Assembly (NCBI GenBank): GCA_033296885.1
Contig: MU863990.1
Coordinates: forward strand, 1-64,000
Length of the DNA: 64,000 bases
Reading direction: 5' to 3'
Source of the DNA: Triangularia verruculosa
Lineage: Eukaryota > Ascomycota > Sordariomycetes > Sordariales > Podosporaceae
Shown here: positions 1 to 9,046 of the stretch, piece by piece
How the letters are laid out: each line of letters starts with the position of its first letter
Numbering within the stretch: the first letter of the stretch is position 1
Position numbers and translations under genes: made by a program
The notes under the pieces: generated by a model
The model's input: the letters and a program-made list of their open reading frames with translations, nothing else
What the model was told of the DNA's origin: nothing
The model's database searches: none

Positions 1-83
1 GGCCGAATCCTCCAATCCTTCACACCTATAACCACGTAGTATTACAGCTGCCAGTCCACTGTAAATTAGGCCTCACAGGGACC

Positions 84-256
84 TATTTTAACAAAAGGTA
101 TTTAAAGTTTATAAGTAAATATAAAAAAGAAGGAAATAATATTATATAATTAATAATTAATTAATTATATTATAATTTAATAATTATTAACTTATATATT
201 ATAAGTTAATTATTAAAAGTAAAGTAATTAATTAAAAATATAGCAGATATTAAAGG
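84..256. repeat. Extremely AT-rich tract, RIP-like
   Basis: Between 121 and 240 only 7 of 120 bases are G or C, and the sequence is mostly TTAA/TAAT/TATA. Nothing else in the window is this AT-rich. In filamentous ascomycetes such tracts usually come from repeat-induced point mutation, which turns CpA into TpA. The neighbouring inverted-repeat arm shows that kind of change directly. I see no open reading frame or recognisable parent transposon. Alternatives are a simple low-complexity spacer or the edge of a larger AT-rich block lying left of the window. Confidence 0.7.
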
Positions 257-652
257 ACTTAGTAGTAGCCTGAGGCAAGGAGGGCACGGACCACTTGACG
301 GAAGATAAATACGCGTTAAGGATTACTATACTATTCTAAATCTTCTTCTTCTTTTCTTTATTATGGACTTCGAGGCCATTGAAGATTATTACTGCAATTG
401 AACCACAGTTCCAAGCCCTGAATATCAGCCCTTGTCACAATAGGGCAGTCGGTTGTGTTTGTGTGACAAGGGCTGATATTCAGGGCTTGGAACTGTGGTT
501 CAATTGCAGTAATAATCTTCAATGGCCTCGAAGTCCATGATGAAGAAAAGAGAAGAAGACTTGGAATAGTACAGTGATCCTGAACGCGTATTTATCCTCC
601 GTCAAGTGGTCCGTGCCCTCCTTGCCTCAGGCCTCTGCCAAGTCCTTCAATA
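249..652. repeat. Long inverted repeat (arms about 190 nt, 22-nt loop)
   Basis: The arm at about 249-439 is the reverse complement of about 462-652, with loop 440-461. The inner 77 nt of the arms are identical. The outer part differs at over a dozen positions, and most differences put T (or A on the other strand) in the left arm where the right has C (or G), typically in CpA/TpG context. There is also a short length change in a TTC run and at least one transversion. No transposase, terminal duplication or tRNA-like fold is visible. A transcript through it would form a long hairpin. It may be a small non-autonomous element or a rearrangement scar. Confidence 0.85.
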
Positions 653-791
653 TATCACTGAGCCAGTAGGATTCCTTTGATACCCGCCATGCCTCTGATT
701 GACTGCTTCACTTCCATCGGTTGGCTCACAACGTGCAGGTCGGTAGCTGTTATGCCGAGCTGATGGCTGTTGGCTCTTTGCCGTGTGACAG

Positions 792-1247
792 TTTGATGCG
801 GCGGGGTTTTATGGGCATAATGAGTGTGAGTTTGTTCAAGCGGTTGATGGTTGTTTACTGTTGGTGTATGATGCTGATCATGATATTGATTGTGAAGATG
901 AACTGGGAGTGTGGCGGCAGTCTTGGAATAAGCTCAGCGAGGGGGGTTATGCCGAGGGGTATCTGAGGCACAATCCGCCTGCTTATTCTGAGACGGATTT
1001 TAACGACAGGAATCTGCTGTATGCCACGAGGGTAAATATTTTGGATCCGATTTTGTACAAGAACGATTGTACTTACCGTTCGGAGTGAGTTTCCTTTTCT
1101 GCTTTTTGTCTCGAGATAACCCCAACGGTGCTAATGCCATTAAGGTTCGTCCATGCAATGCGAGAACTGGTCGCCAAGTTTCCTGGGGGCTACGAGGGGT
1201 GGAAGGAAGAGTATGATCAAGTAAAAAGGGTGGGTGGAGGCAAATAA
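792..1247 (+). pseudogene. 3' remnant of a fructosamine-3-kinase-like gene
   Basis: Three exon pieces (792-825, 898-1084, 1145-1247) splice in frame through two introns (GTGAGT...GAAG, 72 nt; GTGAGT...TTAAG, 60 nt) and end at TAA 1245-1247. They encode about 107 residues. The joined sequence begins FDAAGFYGHNEYELGVWR, matching the metal-binding Asp and HNEYELG region of the fructosamine/ketosamine-3-kinase (Fn3K, aminoglycoside-phosphotransferase-like) family, followed by a family-like C-terminus with DRNLLY. The ATP-binding lobe and HGDLW catalytic loop are not found upstream, where the inverted repeat and AT tract lie. I infer a gene truncated by the repeat; the surviving splice sites and reading frame look intact. 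A complete gene with distant 5' exons outside the window is not excluded. Confidence 0.65.
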
Positions 1248-1941
1248 AATGGCTGGAGAGATCATGAGGGAAGGGAATGTGGAAAGCTAAGGCAGGTGTT
1301 ATGGGCCACGAGGAGATGGCTTGGGTGGTTTACATGGTTTCAACAAACTGTAAGGTAGCCACTTGTTGCCTGGCTGCATTGATTTGAAAATAAAGACGCC
1401 ACAAAGGCGCTGGTTATCAAACATGAAAGAGAGACCATTTCGGCACCAGAGTACAGCGTCAAGAGTTGCAATCGACTGCATGGTGTTTGTCTTGATGGCA
1501 TGTTCTGTTGGTTTGATTGTTGCTGTGGTGTCAGCGACTGGGATGTAGAAGCGATTCAGGGGCTCAGGGGCTGCTCGCTGGCTTGGCATTTTGTTTGCTT
1601 TTCTCCCGTCGCTTGTTGTGTCTTTGTGTGTTCTTGCCTCAGGCGTTGCACGCGGTTGAATGCAATCTGCATCATGTGTTATCTTCCCCACACTCTTACC
1701 CCTCACTCATTCCCGGTGCTGCCTGGTGTGTGGCTTTTGGATGCCGGACGTCGTATTCTTTCTTGTTGGGGAAGGCGCACGCCTCGTGAAATAGAGTTCA
1801 GACAGGGCGCTGTTCCTGCTCTCAATGGATTTGAATGTCAAGAGTGATTCTTCGCCAAAACACTATCGGCTCTTCTGGCCACGGATACCAGAACTCCTAC
1901 TTCTGCAATCAGAGCGGCTCATTGCCCCCCTTAGGACCAAG
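1248..1941. other. Intergenic, no gene recognised
   Basis: This gap holds the end of the kinase remnant and the 5' flank of the CutC gene. Open frames on both strands reach about 135 codons but overlap one another, show no family features and no coherent splice structure. An in-frame ATG at 1825 would extend CutC by 39 residues, but family homology begins only after 1942. Confidence 0.5.
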
Positions 1942-2866
1942 ATGAGCACAATTGAGATCCCTATTTTTGGGCCCAGAGATGGAATTGAGGCTGTGAGGGC
2001 TTTCGGAGCCGATTTCTCTGGCAACATCAGGTTGGAACTGAACAGAGCCGACTCGTATGGTAAGTCGTCTGACGGCCGTGTTTCCGACCAGCTTCGTTGG
2101 TTGTTGACTAGTAATTACAGGGCAAGGAGGTCTCACACCTGTGAAGTGGGAGGTCGAGCAATTACTCCGCTCGCTTTACCATGCTGGGCTTGGAAACACC
2201 TCTTTCAGCGTCATGATTCGACCCCGCGGACCACCCCAGTATGGAACAGACTTTCTCTATTCGGATGATGAGTTTGAGACGATGAAAAAGACGTTACTAG
2301 ACTTCAAGGAGTCACAGTTAATGAGCAAGGCAAGGGGCGATGGATTCGTCTTTGGCATTTTGAAACGATCTGACTCGGATGCCACAAGACTGGTGGTTGA
2401 TAGGGAGAGAACCGCTGAACTGAGACGTCTGGCAGGACCGGATTTCAAGTGTGTCTTCCATCGAGCTTTTGATCTGGTGATTTCGACTGCTGGAAATGAC
2501 AAGGAATGGGAAGAGGAACTGGAGTGGTTGGACACGCAGAAGATGGCTGTCCTTACTAGCGGGGGGTTAGGAAATGCGGATGACAATGCGGGTGTCTTAC
2601 TGAAAGTACTACGCAAGACGTCATGGACGGGACAAGAGTTGATTGTGGGAGGAGGAGTGAGATGGGAAAACCTGGAGAAGTTACTCAGCGGCATGGGAGG
2701 ACTGGCACAGATCTATGCGCGTACCGCTTTCCGGGCGGTAGGCATGGTTTTGCATTCTTCTTTCACCAAGACGGTGGATGGGATAGCGGTGTTCGACTCC
2801 AATGAAGCGCAAAAGTTCACGACGACACTCGGTATGTTGATCAGAACTACCGCCTACGATAATTAA
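1942..2866 (+). CDS. cutC: Copper homeostasis protein CutC family
   Basis: Exons 1942-2059 and 2121-2866, intron 61 nt (GTAAGT...TTACAG), 287 residues. CutC proteins are TIM-barrel proteins linked to copper handling, though their biochemical role is unsettled. Family hallmarks are visible: GGLTP at 42-46 created by the splice junction, MIRPR at 71-75, FLYSD shortly after, VFGIL at 116-120, FHRAFD at 152-157, and a later LTSGG followed by a GGGVR stretch. Length fits eukaryotic CutC (about 270 residues). ATG 1942 is chosen because homology starts a few residues later; an upstream in-frame ATG at 1825 adds a leader without family features. The glycine split over the intron (G|GG) confirms the junction. 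It lies between the kinase remnant and the phosphatase, with no sign of functional coupling. Confidence 0.87.
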
Positions 2867-3128
2867 GGTGTGGGGGTTCAGCGTGGTGGTGTTACGTTTG
2901 GGGGCTTCTGATGCAGGCAAAGAAAGTGCCTATTGTTTTGGAAGTGTCTTGGAAGTTTGAAGATGCGGTTTACAGATTTTTGGTTTGTCGGGAATTTGCG
3001 TTTGGTGATCAGGACGGGCGATGGAAATGTCGAATATCGGAAAAAAAATTGAAGACCAACAGCAGAAAAGACAGAAAAAAACCAGTAAAATCTCCAACTT
3101 TTCAACTAGTGTGCTGTACCTAGGTAAC

Positions 3129-3134
3129 CACGTG
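3129..3134. promoter_or_regulatory. CACGTG E-box, candidate NUC-1/Pho4-type site
   Basis: CACGTG lies 708 nt upstream of the phosphatase ATG. bHLH phosphate regulators (Pho4 in yeast, NUC-1 in Neurospora) bind CACGTG. The assignment rests on motif plus target gene and is inference. Confidence 0.4.
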
Positions 3135-3330
3135 TACTGCGTAGGACTCTTTCCATACCAGGAAGGTCCCGAACACGCAAGATGGAGCCAAGTGCGCAAG
3201 CGAGGAGAATGTAATGCGGTACGGCCTCAGTGCTACAAGTACAGAAGCTCAATTGGAGATGGCTTGGCCATGTTCCTGCATGGATGGTTCTCGGTGTTAA
3301 GTCATCGCCAATCAGAGCCCAGATCGCAAC

Positions 3331-3336
3331 CACGTT
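3331..3336. promoter_or_regulatory. CACGTT, weaker Pho4-type site
   Basis: CACGTT is the lower-affinity variant recognised by yeast Pho4. It lies 506 nt upstream of the phosphatase ATG, between the two CACGTG copies. On its own it would carry no weight. Confidence 0.25.
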
Positions 3337-3546
3337 GGCCTCGGAACACCAAAATCTTGGCATCAAGTTGCATCGAAGACACCCACGCAGAGCGAGACAT
3401 GACGCACATGGCCCTTCGACCAGCTCATCCCGCGCAAAGCTGGAACCGCGGAAGACCATGGCGGCATTGAAAGCACCTCCGAGCCGTTGCATTGTATTGT
3501 TTTCTTTGGACCCCAGCGACGATACCACCAATGAGCCAGTCCACGC

Positions 3547-3552
3547 CACGTG
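3547..3552. promoter_or_regulatory. CACGTG E-box, proximal
   Basis: Second perfect CACGTG, 290 nt upstream of the phosphatase ATG and about 185 nt upstream of the TATA box, a typical activator position. Candidate NUC-1/Pho4-type site by inference from the downstream phosphatase. Confidence 0.45.
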
Positions 3553-3736
3553 CTCGGAACGACTCGCCATGATGTATGTCTACCTTGGGCGATATCTGCA
3601 CAACGGGAGGATCCCGGGTCCGCCAGTGTGGAAAGGGAAGCTGGAGGATTCTGCCATCGTCGGTGAAGCAAACGTGGGCTCCAATGTAATTAATTGCATG
3701 TCGATCAGCGTCCCACTGCAGCAATTAAAGTCGGGC

Positions 3737-3745
3737 TATATATAA
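3737..3745 (+). promoter_or_regulatory. TATA box of the alkaline phosphatase gene
   Basis: TATATATAA lies 92 nt upstream of the ATG at 3837, a spacing that fits a short fungal leader. The presence of a strong TATA suits a regulated, secreted-enzyme gene. Confidence 0.65.
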
Positions 3746-3836
3746 GCTTGATGCCGCCCCGACCGCGACAATCCTCAGAGCTCGCGTGAGGTAGCTTCAG
3801 CTCAGTCTCCAGCCAGCCCGACAAGACCCTCTCACA

Positions 3837-6098
3837 ATGCTCCCAAGACTGGACCTCGCCGCCGTCTGGCTGGCCGTCACAGCCTCCCTTGCTTCGGCCC
3901 AGACCTACCGCAGATTCGGCACCTGCCCTACTCTCGGCTGCGTGATCCCGCCAGACCAGCAAGACTTCTTGCCCGGTCAGGAATTCGACATTCGCTTCGA
4001 GGTGCACGCCCCCAAGAACGGATCCGAGGCCTTCAATAATGGCGTTCCCGACGAGAAGTTCACTGCGACCATCTCCAAAGATGGTGGCCGTCCCAGGAGC
4101 ATTGCCGAGTTCTTCAAGCTCCGCTCCGAGCCCGCGCTCGAGAAGTGGGATTTCTCCTACTTCGAGGACTTGTTCGCCGAGGATGCGAAGACCCCCTCGG
4201 TGGTCAATGTTGCTTCCAAGGCGTACCGCCGCGTGGCTCTGTATGAGCCCGGCACATACACCGTTACCCTCAACTACTTTTCGGGGAAGAAGACGACAGC
4301 CGAGTGGACTGTTCGTCCTTTGGCTACCAAGAAGAAGGCGAAGAACGTCATCTTCTTCATCGGTACGTTTTCCACGTTTTTCGAGGTGTCTGGTCAATGC
4401 TAATTCTGGGTAGGTGATGGTATGACCACCAACATGATCACGGCTGCCCGCCTGCTCGCCCACAAGACTGTGAATGGCAAATACCAAACTCTTCTCTCGA
4501 TCGACGACTTCCCCGTCCTGGGACACCAAATGGTTCGTCTGTGCCGTGGATTAGCTGAGACATATAGATACTGATTCTCGGTAGACCCACTCGATCGACA
4601 CCTTCATCACCGATAGCGCCAACTCTGCTTCTGCTCTGTACACTGGCCACAAGAGTACCGTCAACGCCCTCGGTGTCTACGCCGACACCTCCCCCGACCC
4701 GCAAGATGACCCCAAGGTCGAGACCATCGTCGAGATGTTGTTCCGCATCTGGGGCTCCGCCTGGGGCGCCGTTTCCACTGCCTTCATTGCCGATGCCACC
4801 CCAATCGCTCTCTCCGGCCACTCCCGTCTCCGCTCCCAGTATGGCGTCCTCATCGACCAGGCTCTCAACGGTGTCCAGAACTACTCCTGGACCAAGACAA
4901 ACGGCCCGGATGCCTACTTCGGTGGCGGTGCCGACCAGTTTATTGCCGGCCCCGGATCGTATCAAGGAAAGGACTACTACGCCGAGTTTGCCAAGAAGGG
5001 GTACAGCGTCAGCTTGAACAAGACCGCCCTCTTGTCCGCCCCCAATGACCAGAAGGCGCTTGGCATCTTCTGCAAGAACAATCTTCCTGTTTGGATCGAC
5101 AGGCACATCTTCCCTGAGAATCTCGAGATCAACAACGACCCCACCGGTGCTGCCAAGCCGGCCAAGGACCTGCCCGGTCTCAAGGAGATGACGCTCAAGG
5201 CTGTCGATATCTTGCACAACCGTGGCGGCAAGGAGGGCTTCTTCCTCATGTCGGAGGCTGCCAGTATCGACAAGCAGATGCACGCGCTTGACTATGACCG
5301 TGCGCTGGGTGACTTGCTGGAGATGGATGATACCATTCGCGCCACGATTGAGAAGCTGAAGAAGTTGAGGATTTTGGATGAGACGTTGATCGTGGTGTCT
5401 GCTGACCACGGACATGGGTTTGGTATGGCCTCTCTATTCCCGCGACTGAAGATTGGATGACAAAGTTGCTGACCAGAAAAAAAACAGACGTGTTTGGAAG
5501 CTCGGATACCAAGTACGCCGATGCCCAGGAGGATGAGCGCAGCAAGAGGAACGCCATCGGTGTCTACCAGAACTCTGGGCTGTCGCAGTACACGGAGCCC
5601 AAGCCTGGTGTTAGCTACGGGACTGGTGCCAACTTCCCCATGAACTGGTAAGTCTTTCGGTTTCTCATCATCCTGTCCTCCAATCTACGCCCAAACGCTG
5701 ACCGATGCTTCTTCTTTCGTAACAGGGACCCCCGTTATGTCCTCGCTGCTGGTGTCGGTGCCGCCCCCGATCGTCGCGAAGATTTCGGAATCGGCGCTAC
5801 CCCCCGCGCCCCCACCACCTCGAGAGGTGGTGACATGTACGTCAACGACAAGGACAGACCCAACGGATTCGTCGTCAACGGCACGCTCCCCACGAGCGAG
5901 GCCCAGGGTGTCCACTCGCTCACCGATGTGCCCGTGTACGCCCGTGGTCCTTGCCAGGAGACCTTTGGTGGCACTTACAGCAACATTGACGTGTTTTACA
6001 AGATTGCCAACTGCTTGGGGTTGGCGCACGGGAGGAACGTCACCGAGGGTGCTGGGAAGCACGGCCATGGCAAGGGCAAGGGCAAGGGGAGAGATTAA
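3837..6098 (+). CDS. Secreted alkaline phosphatase
   Basis: Five exons: 3837-4362, 4414-4532, 4585-5422, 5488-5647 and 5726-6098; introns of 51, 52, 65 and 78 nt; 671 residues. It hydrolyses phosphate monoesters outside the cell or in the secretory path. A hydrophobic signal peptide ends near ASAQ (residue 22). An N-terminal beta-rich segment precedes the catalytic domain. Alkaline-phosphatase hallmarks are present: GDGM with metal ligand Asp177, TDSANSASALYTG with nucleophile Ser226, a SEAASID metal segment, SADHGHG with Asp489 and His490, and VPVYARGP near the end. The C-terminus ends in a short Gly/Lys repeat; I see no obvious GPI signal. Two CACGTG sites upstream suggest phosphate-starvation control. 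Intron 2 has an unusual GTTCGT donor, but the reading frame (HQM-THSID) requires it. Confidence 0.9.
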
Positions 6099-6277
6099 GA
6101 GGGTTAGGGTTGGATAAAGTAATGTAATGTGTTGATGTTTTGATGAGCATCGTATATGCAGCAGCGTGTTTGGTTGTTAAATTCAGCGTTTTTGATACGA
6201 GAAGAAATAGGAAATAAAACCAGAAAAGCACGACCAAAAAAGATTTGTTCCTGAGTGATGTGACTGGTGATTCTGGG

Positions 6278-6289
6278 CCGAGGCCGAGG
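6278..6289. promoter_or_regulatory. Tandem CCTCGG (reverse) elements
   Basis: CCGAGG occurs twice without a spacer, 332 and 326 nt before the synthetase ATG. CCTCGG is the core bound by the fungal fatty-acid regulators FarA/FarB, which control beta-oxidation and acetyl-CoA genes. Assignment here is inference from motif and target. Confidence 0.4.
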
Positions 6290-6413
6290 AAGGCGACGCC
6301 AACGCACGGCAGCCGAGCCGAGACGGAACGGCGCACCCGAGCTGTTGGTTGGGAACGCGGTCGGTTTTGGTTTCCCGCTAACCCCGCATCGCACTACTGT
6401 TGTCCCGTCCTTG

Positions 6414-6419
6414 CCTCGG
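6414..6419. promoter_or_regulatory. CCTCGG element
   Basis: Third CCTCGG in this promoter, 196 nt before the ATG. Together with the tandem pair it gives three copies in about 140 nt. Confidence 0.4.
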
Positions 6420-6609
6420 CCCGTGTTCTTATATGTGGTAAGCCGTCGCGGACCTCCGGTGTCGCCTGTCGATCACTCCGAGCCACAACCACTTATCACT
6501 TCTCACTTACACCGACCGCTACTGAGACATCGTCACTCACTTCACTTACACCATTCCAACATTCACAGTTTCAACTCAAACATCAACAATAATAAAAAAA
6601 AATCTCAAA

Positions 6610-8774
6610 ATGGCAACAGACCACCACCCCGTCCCCCGCAAACTCTGGGAGCACCCCTCCCCCGAGTCAACCCTAATGCACCGCTTCATGCAGTCCCTCA
6701 ACAAGCAGCACAACCTCTCCCTCCGGACCTTCAACGACCTCCACGCCTTTTCCCTCTCTCAGCGCTCCCTCTTCTGGTCCTCCGTCTTCCACGCCGCGGG
6801 ATACTTGTACTCCGGGTCCTACACCACCGTGGTGGACGAGTCCGCCACCATCGACCAGGTCCCCCGCTGGTTCGAAGGCGTCCAGCTCAACTTTGCCGAA
6901 AACATGCTGTTTTCATCCGGGCAGAACGGAGCACAAAGTACCAAGCACAAGGAAGACGACAAAGTAGCCGTGGTAGAGGTGCGGGAGGGCGGCAGCGAGA
7001 CGAGAGAGATCACCTATGGAGAAATCAGAAAAGAAGCGGGGAAACTGGCGGCGGCGATGGTGAAGAGGGGGGTGAAGAAGGGGGATCGGATCGTGATTGT
7101 GGGAGCGAATAGTATCGAGACGTTGCTCGTGTTCCTGGCGGCTGCGTGGGTTGGGGCGGTTTTCTCGAGCAGTTCGACGGATATGGGTGTCAAGGGTATC
7201 CTGCAGCGGGCAGAGCAGGTTGATCCTGTTTGGCTGTTCATGGATGATGCTGCGCTGTACAATGGCAAGGTTGTTGATCTGAGAGAGAAGATGACGGAGA
7301 TTGTGGCTGGACTGAAGGACTGCAAGAATTTCAAGGGGGTGGTTTCGATCAGGAGGTTTGAGGAGGCGAGGGATGTGAGGAAGGTGCCCAAGGCGATGAC
7401 ATTGGATGAGTTTACCGCTGCTGCGGGGAGGAATCCGACGCCGCCCAAATTTGTGAGGATTGCGTTTCATGAGCCGGTGCTGGTTTGCTATAGCAGTGGG
7501 ACGACGGGGACGCCAAAGGCGATTGTGCATTCGGTAGGCGGTACCTTGATGAATTATTACAAGGAGGGGAGGCTGCATGAGAGTATTGGACCGGACAGTG
7601 TGACGCTCCAGTATACGACAACGGGGTGGATCATGTATCTGGCGAATGTTGGGTCGCTGCTTTTTGGAGGAAAGGCCATTTTCTACGATGGTTCGCCGTT
7701 CCAGCCGGATGCGAAGATTCTGGTGCAATTGGCTGCGAAGCATAAGGCGACGAAGCTGGGAATCTCACCGAGGTGGATGTTCGAGTTGTCGAAAGCTGGA
7801 ATCTCGCCCAGGGAGATGGCGGATTTGTCTTCGTTGGAGACGGTGTCGTGTACGGGTATGGTGCTGTCAGACCAGCTCTTTGAGTGGTTCTATGACGTTG
7901 GGTTCCCCAAGCATGTCCATCTAGGAAACATCTCTGGTGGGACAGATATTGCTGGGTGCTTCGGTATCATGAACCCGCTGACCCCCGTATATGTTGGTGG
8001 AACACAAGGACCGTCACTGGGAGTTCATGTCGCAATTTACGACTCGTTGTCTCCAGATGGCGAGCCTGGAGTCGAAGTACCCCACGGCACACCGGGCGAA
8101 CTTGTCGCTGTCAAGCCCTTCCCCAACATCCCATGTGCCTTCTGGGGCGACAAGCTCCCCGTGGCCAGCCCAGGGTCGAAGTACCACTCGAGTTACTTCA
8201 ACAGGTTCCCCAAGGTCTGGGCTCACGGCGATTTCTGCGCCATCCACCCAGTAACCGGCAATATCTCCTTCCTCGGGAGAGCAGATGGCGTGCTCAATCC
8301 CTCCGGCGTGAGATTCGGCTCGGCAGAAATCTACGGTGTGGTCGAAAGGTGGTTTGCCGACAAGATTCAAGACTCGCTCTGTGTCGGGCAGAGGAGGAAG
8401 CAGGATGCCGATGAGAGTGTCATGCTCTTCCTGCTGATGAAGCCGGGACACAGCTTCACGAAAGAGCTGGTGAATGAGCTGAAGAAGAAGATCTCGGAGG
8501 ACTTGAGCAAGAGGCATGTGCCAAGGTATATTTTCGAGACGCCAGAAATTCCGGTAAGTGTGCTTCCATTGCTCCTTCCCTTTTGACAATTAGAACCAAG
8601 ACTAACCCACGCTAGACCACCATCAACCTCAAAAAGGTCGAACTTCCAGTCAAGCAAATCGTTTCCGGCCAAACAATCAAGGCAAGCGGCACGCTCGCCA
8701 ACCCCCAGAGTCTCAACTTTTACTACCAGTTCGCCAAGGTCGAGGAGCTGGTCGGTCCAAAGGAGAAGCTTTAA
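6610..8774 (+). CDS. AACS: Acetoacetyl-CoA synthetase (acetoacetate-CoA ligase)
   Basis: Exons 6610-8553 and 8616-8774, intron 62 nt (GTAAGT, CTAACCC branch), 700 residues. It activates acetoacetate to acetoacetyl-CoA with ATP, feeding ketone bodies and leucine-derived acetoacetate into lipid or acetyl-CoA metabolism; probably cytosolic. It is an adenylate-forming enzyme: an N-terminal ACAS-type segment with FNDLHAFS and WFEGVQLNFAENML, the AMP-binding P-loop YSSGTTGTPKAIVHS at about 293-308, TTTGWIMY, a GGTDIAGCF segment, and a C-terminal LKKVELPVKQIVSG stretch with the catalytic-lysine region encoded by exon 2. The long N-terminus and these motifs separate it from acetyl-CoA synthetase. Three CCTCGG elements upstream suggest induction by fatty acids. 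The convergent neighbour starts 272 nt beyond its stop. Confidence 0.93.
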
Positions 8775-9046
8775 GCATTGCATGACCCTCACGAGATAGA
8801 CGAAACAAGATACAGACGAATACCCCAGATATTGAGAATTTGGCGTCTTTATAATGACTAGTTACCATAGCACAACTTTAACCTCTTTTATACCATACCA
8901 TACCTGCCATGCCTCAAGATAACCCAACGCCATCGCTAATGTAATGCAGCAAGGTAGTACAGAAAACAACAGTATCCATCATGTCGTCGTCCAGTAACGT
9001 ACAGTCCCCCTCACTCCTCGACATCTTGTTCGTGGAAGAGGCCCTC

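Larger units (their letters stand above)
2867..3836. other. Intergenic region, promoter of the alkaline phosphatase
   Basis: The gap holds the CutC 3' flank and the phosphatase promoter. I see two CACGTG hexamers, one CACGTT and a TATA box, annotated separately. Open frames here (up to 171 codons) overlap on both strands and have no recognisable product. Confidence 0.6.
6099..6609. other. Intergenic region, promoter of acetoacetyl-CoA synthetase
   Basis: The gap contains the phosphatase 3' flank and the promoter and leader of the next gene. Features are a tandem CCGAGG pair, one CCTCGG, a weak TATA-like TTATATG near 6429, and an A-rich leader just before the ATG (AATAATAAAAAAAAATCTC). No gene is seen. 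Confidence 0.55.

Noticed and set aside
1..660. Inverted repeat as a CRISPR or tRNA-like structure
   Set aside because: There are only two long arms and one short loop, in a eukaryotic context, with no spacers or tRNA motifs.
786..897. In-frame TGA and an odd internal insertion in the kinase-like remnant, first read as mutation and duplication
   Set aside because: The insertion is a 72-nt intron (826-897) whose removal restores HNEYELG, and the TGA lies just before an AG acceptor-like site at 790-791, so neither is needed as a lesion.
2867..3836. Possible gene between CutC and the phosphatase (frames up to 171 codons)
   Set aside because: Composition and overlapping frames on both strands suggest chance; the stretch is better explained as promoter.
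3705..4529. Minus-strand frames of 274 and 325 codons at 3705-5415
   Set aside because: They are antisense shadows of the phosphatase exons, cross its introns, and have no known domain.
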